From the NCBI GenBank assembly GCA_049334165.1, contig JBEGHD010000010.1: 64,000 nt of DNA. One strand, written 5' to 3'. A program made the translations under genes and the position numbers. The stretch comes from JBEGHD01 sp049334165. GTDB taxonomy: Bacteria; Bacteroidota; Bacteroidia; Flavobacteriales_D; Sanyastnellaceae. The notes beneath the pieces were generated by a model. That model was not told where the DNA came from. It did no database searches and worked only from the letters and a program-made list of their open reading frames with translations. Positions 1 through 8,986 of the stretch are shown in pieces (the stretch's first letter is position 1; every line of letters starts with the position of its first letter).

Positions 1-1
1 A

Positions 2-1798
2 GACATCGAGCTGATAAAAGGTGGTATGCCTGCCGAATACGGTGGGCGACTGGCTTCAGTTTTGAACATTACGCAAAAAGATGGAAATGCCAGAGAGCAT
101 CAGTTTGATGGAGGAATTGGATTGATTTCTTCTCGTTTCACAGCTCAGGGGCCGATTAAAGAGGACACGGCCTCTTACCTCATTTCCGCCAGGAGAACCT
201 ACATTGATGTGCTGGCTCGGCCGTTTATCAATCCTGAAAGCGAGTTTGCCGGAAGCAGTTACTATTTCTACGACCTCAATGCAAAATTCAATTACAAGTT
301 TTCTGATAAAGATCAGCTCTTCCTGAGCGGATATCTTGGAAGAGACATCTTCAACTTCGCGAGCAATCGCTCTGGATTTTCTGTTGACATTCCCTGGGGC
401 AACACAATTGGTTCACTTCGGTGGAATCACCTCTTTAGCGATAAACTCTTTTTGAATACTACGCTCTCTGTGAGCAACTACAACTTCGGTTTGGAAGGAG
501 GACAGGAACAATTGAGTTTTGAGCTTTTCTCTGGAGTACGCGATTACACGGCACAGACGCAGATCAACTTTTTGCCAAACCCACGGCATACCATCAAAGC
601 CGGAATCGATTACACTTACCACAAGTTCACTCCCTACAACGTGACTGCTTCTTCCGAAGATGTTACTTTTAATACCGGTAGCGATCAGGAAATATTTGCT
701 CACGAGGCTGCTGTATACGTTCAGGACGAGTTCGCCATTACTGACAAACTGCTTGTGAATGCAGGACTTCGCTATTCCTGGTTTGGACTCGTTGGACCGT
801 TCACTCGATTCATAAACGATGAGGCCGGTGACAACTTTGGCGCTCCTACTCCACCGGAAGCAATTGTCTACGAAACTGGTGAAATCGTGGAAGATTACGG
901 AGGCCTGGAACCGAGAATTACAGCAAGATGGAAAGTTCACAAAAATGCATCTATCAAAGCTTCGTTCACTCAAAACTTTCAATACATCCACCTTGCTTCG
1001 CTTTCTCCAACGGGACTTCCAACAGACCTCTGGGTGCCAAGCACCGACAAATTATTGCCCCAAAAAGGCAGGCAGTACGCACTCGGATATTTCAGAAATT
1101 TCAAAGAAGACCGCTACGAAGCTTCAGTGGAAATCTACTACAAAGACATGCAAAACCTGGTGGAATATCAGGCCGGAACCAGACCTGAAAACACATTAAA
1201 CACTAATATTGACGATCCTCTTCTGTCGGGTGATGGTTACTCTTACGGTGCGGAGTTTTTTGTAAAAAAATCTCGTGGAGATCTCAATGGATGGATTGGC
1301 TACACCTGGTCCAAAACCAATCGCACGTTCGAACTAATTGACAATGGAGCTGAGTTTCCGGCTCGCTTCGACCGAAGACACGACCTCTCCGTTGTGGTGA
1401 ATTATCAACTCAACCCGATGTGGACTTTCGGCACTACTTTCGTTTACGCCACAGGAAATGCCATTACGCTGCCGGTAGAGCGCTACATCGTAGAAGGACA
1501 AATTGTGAATGAGTACGGAAAGCGAAACGGCTACAGAATGCCGCCTTACCACAGACTCGATTTGTCAGCTACGTGGTATCCGTCAAACAGACCAAATGCC
1601 AAAGAGCGATCTATTGGCAGCCGGCCATTTGAGTCGAGCTGGACGTTTAGCGTGTTCAATGTTTACAATCGTCAAAATCCTTACTTCATTTATTTTGGCA
1701 ATGAAGGCGATCTTTCTGCCGGAACTCTTGACATCACTGCCTATCAGGTTTCGCTGTTTCCGATTTTACCATCCGTCACCTGGAATTTCAGTTTTTAA
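2..1798 (+). CDS. TonB-dependent outer-membrane receptor, 5'-truncated by window edge
   Basis: The reading frame is already open at base 2, and the ATG at 26 is internal. The first visible residues, IELIKGGMPAEYGGRL, match the end of a TonB plug domain, so the signal peptide, any carboxypeptidase-like regulatory domain and most of the plug lie upstream of the window. The rest is a beta-barrel: alternating short hydrophobic strands rich in Tyr, Phe and Trp, Asn/Asp-rich loops, and a terminal Phe (VTWNFSF), as expected for an outer-membrane barrel. By family it should import a ligand across the outer membrane using TonB/ExbBD energy. The ligand cannot be read from the sequence, and no SusD partner is visible downstream. 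A new promoter-like element follows it, so the next gene is probably transcribed separately. Confidence 0.88.
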   Translation, partial: DIELIKGGMPAEYGGRLASVLNITQKDGNAREHQFDGGIGLISSRFTAQGPIKEDTASYLISARRTYIDVLARPFINPESEFAGSSYYFYDLNAKFNYKFSDKDQLFLSGYLGRDIFNFASNRSGFSVDIPWGNTIGSLRWNHLFSDKLFLNTTLSVSNYNFGLEGGQEQLSFELFSGVRDYTAQTQINFLPNPRHTIKAGIDYTYHKFTPYNVTASSEDVTFNTGSDQEIFAHEAAVYVQDEFAITDKLLVNAGLRYSWFGLVGPFTRFINDEAGDNFGAPTPPEAIVYETGEIVEDYGGLEPRITARWKVHKNASIKASFTQNFQYIHLASLSPTGLPTDLWVPSTDKLLPQKGRQYALGYFRNFKEDRYEASVEIYYKDMQNLVEYQAGTRPENTLNTNIDDPLLSGDGYSYGAEFFVKKSRGDLNGWIGYTWSKTNRTFELIDNGAEFPARFDRRHDLSVVVNYQLNPMWTFGTTFVYATGNAITLPVERYIVEGQIVNEYGKRNGYRMPPYHRLDLSATWYPSNRPNAKERSIGSRPFESSWTFSVFNVYNRQNPYFIYFGNEGDLSAGTLDITAYQVSLFPILPSVTWNFSF

Positions 1799-1821
1799 TT
1801 AGGCAATTCATGGTGGCAACA

Positions 1822-1829
1822 TATCTTTG
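1822..1829 (+). promoter_or_regulatory. Bacteroidota -7 box upstream of the ABC exporter
   Basis: TATCTTTG matches TAnnTTTG and lies in the only intergenic space before the exporter, about 40 bases ahead of its ATG. No clear -33 TTG is present at the usual distance, so this is a candidate only. Confidence 0.45.
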
Positions 1830-1868
1830 CATTCTCGGTTTTAGTTTACCGACATCTCAATCGACCCA

Positions 1869-3788
1869 ATGAAAGCACTTCAGCATCTCAATAAATATTT
1901 CTGGAAGTACAAATGGAGATTCCTCCTGGGGATCTTTTTTATTGTGCTCACCAACATTTTTGCGGTTTACTCTCCTCAGGTGATCAACGAAGGTGTTGAG
2001 TTTCTGCGAGAGTCGGATAGCCAGGTCTTTAGCACCGTACAGGAAAAAGATCGAAAAAACCCTGATTTCAACAAGGACGATTATTTCGATAACAAAACGC
2101 TGGATATCCCTACCAGTCTCGAGTACATCGCTAAATACACTGGACTTCAGGTAGACGAAGCCAAAAACATTAACACCTTTGACCAGTACCTCAAAGCCAT
2201 TTCGGCTGTGGCTGTGCTGCTCGGGCTACTCTACCTGGTCGTCTTTTTGATCAAGGGAATTTTTCTCTTCTTCACCCGTCAGACCATCATTGTGATGAGT
2301 CGACTGATTGAGTACGACCTTAAAAACGAAATTTTTGATCAGTACCAACGACTCAACCTTTCTTTTTACAAAAGGAATAACACAGGTGATTTGATGAATC
2401 GCATCAGCGAGGATGTGAGCAAGGTGCGAATGTATTTGGGGCCGGCTATTATGTACACACTCAACCTTTTGGTGATGGTTGTTTTGATGGTGAGCGTGAT
2501 GATCACTATCGATGTGGAATTGACGCTTTACGCATTGGCACCACTTCCTTTTATGTCGGTTGCAGTTTACTATGTCAGTAGAACCATCAATAGAAAAAGC
2601 GAAAGAGTACAGCGACAACAATCGCGGCTGAGCACCCTCGTTCAAGAGAATATTTCAGGAGTTCGGGTTCTGAAAGCTTACAACCGAGAGAAATATTCGA
2701 AAGATTATTTTCAGGCAGAATGCGATGATTACAAAGAGAAAACCCTGGACCAGGTAAAAGTCGATGCACTTTTTATGCCCATCATTGTGATGCTCGTGGG
2801 ATTGAGCACTGTGTTAACCATCTACGTTGGTGGAATGAAAGTGATCAACGGAACACTTGAAGTGGAGAGAATTTTCCAGTTTGTGTTTTATGTAAACATG
2901 CTCACATGGCCCTTTGCGTCAGTGGGTTGGGTAACCTCTCTTGTTCAAAGAGCGGAAGCCTCTCAGGAGCGCATCAACGAATTTCTGAGAACGGAACCTG
3001 AAATAAAAAATGAAGTACAGCAACCGGAAGAAATCAAAGGGAAAATCGAATTCCGGAATGTTTCATTTGTTTATCCAGACTCGGGAATAAAAGCCCTTAA
3101 AGAGATGAGCTTTATTATCAAACCGGGCGAAACCGTTGGAATCATCGGAAGAACAGGAAGTGGAAAATCTACTCTCTCAGCTTTGATCGGCCGACAGTTT
3201 GACGCTACAGAAGGCACAGTCCTTATCGATGATAAGCCTATTGATCAAACTAATCTTTACTCGCTTAGGTCGTCCATCGGTTACGTCCCTCAAGAGGTAT
3301 TCCTCTTCTCCGACACCATTTACAACAACATCCAGTTTGGCGTAGACAACGCTGGGCGAGAAAAAGTGGAGCAAGCAGCCAAAGATGCTGATGTACACGA
3401 AAATATTATGCAGTTCCCTAAGCAGTACAGCACATTGCTGGGAGAACGTGGATTAAATGTTTCGGGAGGGCAGAAACAACGGATTTCCATTGCAAGAGCG
3501 ATCATTAAAGACCCAAAGATTTTGATTTTTGACGATTGCCTTTCGGCAGTTGACACTGAAACAGAGGAAAAAATTCTCGGCAGCCTGAGACGTATTATGC
3601 AAGACAAAACCACCTTGTTAATTAGTCATCGTGTGAGCACTTTGAAGTCAGCAGATAAAATCCTGGTGATGGATGACGGTCACATTGTTGAACAAGGCAC
3701 GCACGAGTCGCTCATCGAACAGGGCGGACTCTATGCGGAGTTGAATGAAAAACAACTATTGGAGCAACAACAGGAAGTGGAGAATTGA
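1869..3788 (+). CDS. ABC exporter half-transporter (permease fused to ATPase), MdlA/MsbA-like
   Basis: This is a 639-residue half-transporter. The N-terminal part is a six-helix exporter domain (about residues 15-370), with an unusually long charged periplasmic loop of roughly 70 residues between the first two helices. The C-terminal nucleotide-binding domain has Walker A GRTGSGKST (near 436), signature VSGGQKQR and an H-loop (LLISHR). Walker B reads ILIFDDCLSAVD: the catalytic Glu after the Walker B Asp is replaced by Asp, as in the degenerate half of heterodimeric exporters such as TM287 or MdlA. No partner half-transporter is encoded nearby, so it either works as a homodimer with weakened sites or pairs with a distant gene. 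The likely substrate is a lipid or drug, but it cannot be determined. Its TGA stop directly abuts the stop of the convergent next gene. Confidence 0.9.
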   Translation: MKALQHLNKYFWKYKWRFLLGIFFIVLTNIFAVYSPQVINEGVEFLRESDSQVFSTVQEKDRKNPDFNKDDYFDNKTLDIPTSLEYIAKYTGLQVDEAKNINTFDQYLKAISAVAVLLGLLYLVVFLIKGIFLFFTRQTIIVMSRLIEYDLKNEIFDQYQRLNLSFYKRNNTGDLMNRISEDVSKVRMYLGPAIMYTLNLLVMVVLMVSVMITIDVELTLYALAPLPFMSVAVYYVSRTINRKSERVQRQQSRLSTLVQENISGVRVLKAYNREKYSKDYFQAECDDYKEKTLDQVKVDALFMPIIVMLVGLSTVLTIYVGGMKVINGTLEVERIFQFVFYVNMLTWPFASVGWVTSLVQRAEASQERINEFLRTEPEIKNEVQQPEEIKGKIEFRNVSFVYPDSGIKALKEMSFIIKPGETVGIIGRTGSGKSTLSALIGRQFDATEGTVLIDDKPIDQTNLYSLRSSIGYVPQEVFLFSDTIYNNIQFGVDNAGREKVEQAAKDADVHENIMQFPKQYSTLLGERGLNVSGGQKQRISIARAIIKDPKILIFDDCLSAVDTETEEKILGSLRRIMQDKTTLLISHRVSTLKSADKILVMDDGHIVEQGTHESLIEQGGLYAELNEKQLLEQQQEVEN

Positions 3789-5612
3789 TTATTGCGCGCA
3801 GTTTTCTCCGAAGAAAGAAAGCATAATCAGGATGTCACTGGTGCTCACTTGTCCGTTACTGTCGAGGTCGGCAATACAATCGCCTTCGCAGCCGATATCA
3901 CCCAAAAGTATCAATACATCCGCTGAGTTGATGAGCAAATTTCCGTCAAGATCCGCCACGCAAAAAATGAGTTCATCGCCAGTTATCGATCCGTCACAGT
4001 TGTTGTCGATGTTTTGTTGTGTCCCAGGTGCATCCGGAAAAACCAGGTCGTTGTTGTCATTGCAGTCACCAGCGATATCCACAAATCCGGATGGCTGTTG
4101 ACAAGCCTCTACTGAGGACTGCTCCGAGCCAAAACCATCGCCATCAAGGTCTTCATAAAATGTGCTGAAGTCATCGGTAATCACAATTAGTGAGTCGGTA
4201 AAACTGAAAAACTCTCCCTGTCCTTCAATTTGAATCGTCACCGTTTCACCTGCCGGGAAATTGCTTAAAGTGAAATTGAAAGTCGCAGGAGCTGAGAGGT
4301 CTTGTTCGGCAAATTCGACTGACGCTCCATCCGGTAAATTGGATGCACTTAGTTGAATTGGTCCGGCAAAGCCATCTTTCAAAGTCCCCGAAAGCGTCAC
4401 CTCATCTAAAGCGCAAAATTGAACGGTGTCGTCTTCGAGCTCTAGCAATTCTGGTTTCAATAGAAACAGACCTTCACCGATATGCGTTACAGCTACCACT
4501 CCACTCTCGAAGTACGGATAGTTACTCCAGCTCCCCTGAAAACCAGGGTTGTCATTGGCTGGATAGACATCGAAAAAAGCCACTTCTGAAAGGTTTCCAT
4601 TTGCCACGTCATCAAGATCCATTACTCTGAGTCCTGCACGGTAATTCGATTGGAAAAGAAGGTTTCCGTTGACGTACTGGTTGTGATCGATGGCCGGTGT
4701 TTCAGCCAGGTGCTCGCCTATCAAAACGGGATTGTCGAGATCTTCGCAATCCCAAATCAACGTTCTGGTGTTGTTGCCCAACTGAATTTCATCGAGCTCG
4801 TCACCCAACAAAAAGTATCGGTGATCTTCGGTAAGCCAACCCTGATGCGCGTAGGCGCTTCCCTCGTATTCAGTTCGCGAAAGTTGCTGGCAATCCGTCT
4901 TATCCTCACAATCCACAATTGTAAGCGAGTTCTGGTTGCAAGCAAATGCGATTTCTTTGCCCACATGCTCAGCATCCAGCCCATTGTAAGTTACCACATG
5001 AGCATCGTGTGTGTAGCCGTCTTGTGAAAAATCTCCAGCGATCACTGGATTTAATGGATCCTGAATGTTGACAATGTGCAAACCACCGGCAAAAGTTCCG
5101 GTTCCAACTCCGTAAGCAAAACCAGACTCTGGATTGATCACGATGTTGTGCGCATCGCCAAAACCGCTGTAGTGCGCATCCTCTTCAAAAGTAACTGGTG
5201 GATTTTCGACCGAGCTGAGCTGAGTGAGATCAAACACTTGCATACCGTGTCCCCCAGCCTCACTCACCACAAAAGCGTAATTATCATAAACCTTCAAATC
5301 TCGCCAGGTAGAGTTGGTTGTGTGCGTTGGCAAATCTCCCAGATAAACGGGATTCAACGGATCCGAAATGTCGATAAATGAAACGCCTGAAGACCTGCAC
5401 AGCAAAACATACTCAGTTCCATCTGCCGGATCGGTCCAACCCCAAATATCATTCATCGAACCACCGCCAACCTCCGAAGATGGCATCATGGAAAGCATAT
5501 CTACATTCTCGCAAGGGTAAATGCCGGCAAAGCCATCTTCACATGGAGTTTGCGATATCACGGTTAGCGAAAGAGAAAAGAAAAGAGCCAAAAGTAAAGT
5601 TCGTTGGAGCAT
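3789..5612 (-). CDS. Secreted choice-of-anchor B family protein with MopE-like and dockerin-like C-terminus
   Basis: The start is placed at 5612 because translation there begins with a clean signal peptide (MLQRTLLLALFFSLSLTVISQ). The frame is open further upstream to 5684, but that stretch is not signal-like. After the signal comes a beta-propeller-like choice-of-anchor B region (about residues 22-400) with repeats such as GVSFIDISDPLNPVYLG. A short Cys/Asp-rich segment with DLDGDGFG and GDCNDNN follows, resembling the MopE-type metal-binding motif. The end carries two EF-hand-like calcium loops (DLDGNLLINSADV and DLDSNGQVSTSDI), as in dockerin type I. No T9SS sorting domain is visible; the protein ends at FFGENCAQ. 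It is probably exported to the periplasm or cell surface, with unknown function. Confidence 0.82.
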   Translation of the reverse strand: MLQRTLLLALFFSLSLTVISQTPCEDGFAGIYPCENVDMLSMMPSSEVGGGSMNDIWGWTDPADGTEYVLLCRSSGVSFIDISDPLNPVYLGDLPTHTTNSTWRDLKVYDNYAFVVSEAGGHGMQVFDLTQLSSVENPPVTFEEDAHYSGFGDAHNIVINPESGFAYGVGTGTFAGGLHIVNIQDPLNPVIAGDFSQDGYTHDAHVVTYNGLDAEHVGKEIAFACNQNSLTIVDCEDKTDCQQLSRTEYEGSAYAHQGWLTEDHRYFLLGDELDEIQLGNNTRTLIWDCEDLDNPVLIGEHLAETPAIDHNQYVNGNLLFQSNYRAGLRVMDLDDVANGNLSEVAFFDVYPANDNPGFQGSWSNYPYFESGVVAVTHIGEGLFLLKPELLELEDDTVQFCALDEVTLSGTLKDGFAGPIQLSASNLPDGASVEFAEQDLSAPATFNFTLSNFPAGETVTIQIEGQGEFFSFTDSLIVITDDFSTFYEDLDGDGFGSEQSSVEACQQPSGFVDIAGDCNDNNDLVFPDAPGTQQNIDNNCDGSITGDELIFCVADLDGNLLINSADVLILLGDIGCEGDCIADLDSNGQVSTSDILIMLSFFGENCAQ

Positions 5613-5761
5613 CCGGATCAGTTTAGATTCTTTCAAAGATAACCATTGTAGAACCAAACCGTTGCATCTCAGGTAGCAATTCACGTCAGTCTCAATTAAC
5701 AGATCTTAAGTCAAAAGGCTACTTTCATCTTGAAGATTGTCATTCCTTTGCGAACCGAACG

Positions 5762-6136
5762 ATGACAAAACTGGAAAAATATCAAAAGAGCGCTGTAGCC
5801 ATTCTAACTGTGGGAATGGTTATGTTGGTTCTGCTTTCTTCCTGTGACTTACGCAAATCGTTCACTTCCTATTTCGATCTGCCTTTTGTAAAAGCACTTA
5901 ATGTCTCCAAAACCACAATCTCTTCCTCCCACTGCGATCTCTCTACACAATCTCAGGACGAAGTAACGGTGCAGAGTCCAAAGACATTTTCCCCCTTTGC
6001 AATTCCAGTCGAGAGAGTTTCCAGTCTTTTCTCTCATCTCTCAGTAAAGAATATTCCGCTGTTCTCGCCTCCTGATGAGTCGACTCAGCAAATTCCAATC
6101 TACATTCTGTTTAAACGATTGAAAGTTTACGCCTAG
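5762..6136 (+). CDS. Small predicted lipoprotein or membrane-anchored protein of unknown function
   Basis: This is a 124-residue reading frame with its own ATG. A hydrophobic segment (about residues 11-27) ends in LSSC, which could be a lipobox with the Cys near residue 28. The rest is Ser/Pro-rich and polar, without a family I recognise. It lies 76 bases upstream of the DoxD-DoxA gene on the same strand and may be co-transcribed with it. A TTCCTTTG sequence at 5743-5750 is a poor match to the -7 box. Coding status rests on position, the open frame and the plausible signal, so confidence is moderate. Confidence 0.5.
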   Translation: MTKLEKYQKSAVAILTVGMVMLVLLSSCDLRKSFTSYFDLPFVKALNVSKTTISSSHCDLSTQSQDEVTVQSPKTFSPFAIPVERVSSLFSHLSVKNIPLFSPPDESTQQIPIYILFKRLKVYA

Positions 6137-6212
6137 TCGATTTCCATTCGATTACGTCAGGCTTTTCTGAAGCCTAAAAGCACACTTTTCAAATTTTCAG
6201 AAACAGAATTAA

Positions 6213-7247
6213 ATGAACACGTATAAATCTAACGCTGTCCAAAACAGCGAATTCAACACTGCCGGAGTGATTACTCTGGCCATCCGACTCGTTGTGGGTT
6301 GGACCTATTTTTCAGCACTTTGGCGCAGGCTGGTTTTAGCCGACAAACTCGATCCGGAATCTGCCGGCTACATCGGTGAAAAGTTCAATCATTTCTTACC
6401 CAATGCGTTGGGGATTCAGCCAATTATTGAATATCTCGTAACACATCCAGACGTACTCTGGTGGAATATGTTGGTCTTCACCGTAGTCGAAGGAATTGTA
6501 GGACTCTTCATCATCTTCGGTCTCTTTACAAGGCTTATGAGCGTTGGTGTATTCGGTCTTGCCATGGGTATTTTACTGGGCTCCGGCTGGATTGGCACTA
6601 CCTGCCTCGATGAGTGGCAGATCGGAATTCTCGGAATCGCCACAGGTTTTGTTCTCTTCCTCTCTGGAGGTGGTCACTTTTCGGCCGACAACTTGCTAAT
6701 GAAAAGAAAGCCTAAACTGGCCGACAAGAAATGGTTCAGCTGGGTTGGCTCGGGACGTTTTCCACTTTCTAACCTCAAGCTCAAGAAACTCGCACTTATC
6801 GGTTCGCTTTCAATCTTTGCTATGAGCCTTTACACCAACCAACACTTCCATGGTGGGCTTTGGGGTGCACTTCACAACAAGTCCGTGAGTCCAAAAATTG
6901 AAATCAATGATGCGGAAGTTATCGATGGCTCACTGAATTTTGAAGTTTACCGAGTTGAGGGAGTTGACGTCTATGGGTCGTTTTTGATAGGAGTGAAACT
7001 CGAAGACTCAAAAGGCCAAAAAGTCTTTGAACTTGATGGCGATCAGCTTTCAAAACTCAGTGAACAGCAAATCGAAAACCATTATGTAACCAAGGTTAAA
7101 GCGGGCAAGCACAGTCTCATTATTCCTCTTGGTGCTCGAGCGACTATTTCACTTACGGATGATGGTCTCAAAAACGCAGTCGGAAAAGAATATAAATTAA
7201 CACTAACCGATATCAGTGGAAAAGAATGGACTGCTGACATAAAGTGA
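6213..7247 (+). CDS. DoxD-DoxA fusion membrane protein (TQO small-subunit / DoxX family)
   Basis: This is a 344-residue protein. Residues about 15-165 form a four-helix DoxD/DoxX-type membrane domain (for example LAIRLVVGWTYFSALWRR, and a glycine-rich GLAMGILLGSGWIG helix). Another hydrophobic segment near 193-208 is followed by a soluble beta-rich domain resembling DoxA. DoxD and DoxA are separate subunits of the archaeal thiosulfate:quinone oxidoreductase of Acidianus; fused forms occur in Bacteroidota. The natural reaction here is unproven, and no sulfur-oxidation genes are nearby, so thiosulfate oxidation should not be assumed. A strong intrinsic terminator follows the gene, closing the transcript that may include the small upstream gene. 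Confidence 0.82.
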   Translation: MNTYKSNAVQNSEFNTAGVITLAIRLVVGWTYFSALWRRLVLADKLDPESAGYIGEKFNHFLPNALGIQPIIEYLVTHPDVLWWNMLVFTVVEGIVGLFIIFGLFTRLMSVGVFGLAMGILLGSGWIGTTCLDEWQIGILGIATGFVLFLSGGGHFSADNLLMKRKPKLADKKWFSWVGSGRFPLSNLKLKKLALIGSLSIFAMSLYTNQHFHGGLWGALHNKSVSPKIEINDAEVIDGSLNFEVYRVEGVDVYGSFLIGVKLEDSKGQKVFELDGDQLSKLSEQQIENHYVTKVKAGKHSLIIPLGARATISLTDDGLKNAVGKEYKLTLTDISGKEWTADIK

Positions 7248-7272
7248 TCAATTACACTTCATCTAACGGAGA

Positions 7273-7306
7273 GGGTTGCGGAATTCAGGTTTCGCAACCC
7301 TTTTTT
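7273..7306 (+). terminator. Rho-independent terminator after the DoxD-DoxA gene
   Basis: An 8-bp perfect stem (GGGTTGCG / CGCAACCC) with a 12-nt loop is followed by six T residues. The last T is also the first base of the complemented stop codon of the convergent gene. Confidence 0.9.
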
Positions 7307-7860
7307 CATAAAACATTCACCAGCCTGAAGTAATCTTTCAGAACAATACCAAATCTCTTCTTTCTTTCCTCACCATGAAAAAGTGGTTGGAGCTCACCAT
7401 CAACAAGAAGAAAAACATCTTGCTCTAATTCTATTGCATTGTAAATACGAATGGCCAAACGAAATTGCTCAACACGTTGCGGAAAGCTTTCGGTGAGCGT
7501 GTCGGTCTCATTCTCAGACTTAAAAATGAGTGAATAGCTATCGGACTCAAAGTTTGGCTCGAGCTGGATGTAGGCCAGGTTGTGTCGCCAATTGTTAACG
7601 ATTAGAGGAACCAGAGTGCGGCTTGATGAATCTACTTCAAAAGATTTCAGTTGGTAGATATCCACATCTTTTGGCGTTCCGGTTCGCAAGTAATAAGAGT
7701 TGGATCGAATGTTTCTAAAATAAAGCTCACTGCTTTCAAGCGTTTGCAGCACGGGTTCGGTAGGAAGCTTTTTGCCATCGCTGCCGAGGACGAAGCTCAA
7801 GGCGATCATGATCACAAACCAGCCGATGAAAATTCCAAAGAGATTTTTCTGAAACCACAT
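7306..7860 (-). CDS. Single-pass membrane protein of unknown function
   Basis: The start is taken at 7860 (MWFQKNLFGIFIGW), giving 184 residues. The open frame reaches back to 7968, but that would overlap the divergent epimerase gene and adds no recognisable N-terminus. One transmembrane helix (about residues 5-25) is followed by a roughly 155-residue domain with mixed beta character, containing SELYFRNIRSNSYYLR and LVPLIVNNWRHN. I recognise no family. The predicted topology has a short cytoplasmic start and the bulk outside the membrane. The gene converges on the DoxD-DoxA gene and its stop codon touches that gene's terminator. Confidence 0.62.
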   Translation of the reverse strand: MWFQKNLFGIFIGWFVIMIALSFVLGSDGKKLPTEPVLQTLESSELYFRNIRSNSYYLRTGTPKDVDIYQLKSFEVDSSSRTLVPLIVNNWRHNLAYIQLEPNFESDSYSLIFKSENETDTLTESFPQRVEQFRLAIRIYNAIELEQDVFLLVDGELQPLFHGEERKKRFGIVLKDYFRLVNVL

Positions 7861-7909
7861 AATTCCCAAACAATACTTGAAGCAGACTTGTTGAAGAACC
7901 GAACAAAAA

Positions 7910-8878
7910 ATGAAAGAAATGAAAGTCGTCATCAGCGGAGGAACTGGATTAATTGGCAAGCGCCTCACACGTCATCTTCTGGCTCAAAATCATCAGGTTA
8001 TTATTTTGTCGAGAAACAAGGGAGGTAACAGTGCCGCTCCTGTTGCTGGTATGACTTATTCTAAATGGAGCCCCTCGGATGGTGAAGTTGACCAAAAGGT
8101 GATTGAAAACGCAGATGCCATCGTCAACCTGGCTGGTGACTCCATCAACCAGCGTTGGACGAAATCCAACAAAGAGAGTATTTTAAATAGCCGACTTGAC
8201 AGCACCCATACCCTGGTTGAAGCTGTGAAAAAGGCAGAAAAGAAACCAGGTATTTTCATTTCAGCTTCTGCTATCGGCTATTATCCCGACAGTGATGAAC
8301 TAAAGACGGAAGAAGATCCTCCGGGAGAAAACTTCCTCTCTTCTACCTGTGTGGCCTGGGAAAACGCCACCAAGGGATTAGATGATCTGGAAATTAGAAA
8401 AGTCATTGTGCGGATTGGGGTAGTCCTGGCCAGAGAAGGTGGTGCACTTGATGCTATAAAAAAGCCAGTGAAATTTGGAGCCGGAGCTCCACTTGGAAGC
8501 GGTAAGCAGTACCAGAGTTTTATCCATTTGGATGATCTCTCTCAACTGATTATTCACGCTCTCACTAGCGAAAAAGTTAATGGCGTTTACAATGCCGTAG
8601 CCCCTCATGCCACAACCAATAATGAAATGACTGAGCTCATTGCTCAAATGATGAATCGACCGTACTTTCTGCCACGAGTTCCCGCATTCTTTCTAAAGCT
8701 AGTGCTCGGAGAAATGGCCGCTGTGGTGCTCACAAGCAATAAAATTTCTTCCAAAAAGATTACAACTACTGGATTCTCATTCACATATCCAGATATTCGG
8801 TCGGCTCTCGACCACTTGCTGCATCCTGCTAAAAACAGGCGCAAAGGGAATTTTAAAAACGAAAAACAAACCGCTTGA
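7910..8878 (+). CDS. TIGR01777-family epimerase (extended SDR, YfcH-like)
   Basis: The N-terminal Rossmann motif is GGTGLIG, at the dinucleotide-binding turn. A central SASAIGYY segment carries the Ser and Tyr expected of extended SDR proteins, with EEDPPGENFL and RIGVVLAREGGAL typical of the TIGR01777/YfcH group. A C-terminal DUF1731-like helix region follows (PAFFLKLVLGEMA). The substrate is unknown, although the fold is that of nucleotide-sugar epimerases. Two ATGs are possible; the one at 7919 (MKVVISGGTG) gives the more usual N-terminus. It is divergent from the preceding membrane protein gene, with about 50 bases between starts, so a promoter must lie in that short gap. Confidence 0.87.
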   Translation: MKEMKVVISGGTGLIGKRLTRHLLAQNHQVIILSRNKGGNSAAPVAGMTYSKWSPSDGEVDQKVIENADAIVNLAGDSINQRWTKSNKESILNSRLDSTHTLVEAVKKAEKKPGIFISASAIGYYPDSDELKTEEDPPGENFLSSTCVAWENATKGLDDLEIRKVIVRIGVVLAREGGALDAIKKPVKFGAGAPLGSGKQYQSFIHLDDLSQLIIHALTSEKVNGVYNAVAPHATTNNEMTELIAQMMNRPYFLPRVPAFFLKLVLGEMAAVVLTSNKISSKKITTTGFSFTYPDIRSALDHLLHPAKNRRKGNFKNEKQTA

Positions 8879-8986
8879 AGTAAATTTTACTTGAAAACCC
8901 ATTGTTTAACTATAATATAAAAACATTAAACAATTCTATTCTCAACCGGTTAATCGAATCAGTTAATCATCAAAATCAATTTAATT

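Noticed and set aside
6213..7247. Assignment as a thiosulfate:quinone oxidoreductase
   Set aside because: The DoxD/DoxA fold is clear, but no sulfur-oxidation context supports the archaeal reaction.
7306..7968. Full-length frame for the single-pass membrane protein
   Set aside because: The first 36 residues would overlap the divergent epimerase gene; the start at 7860 leaves a normal gap.
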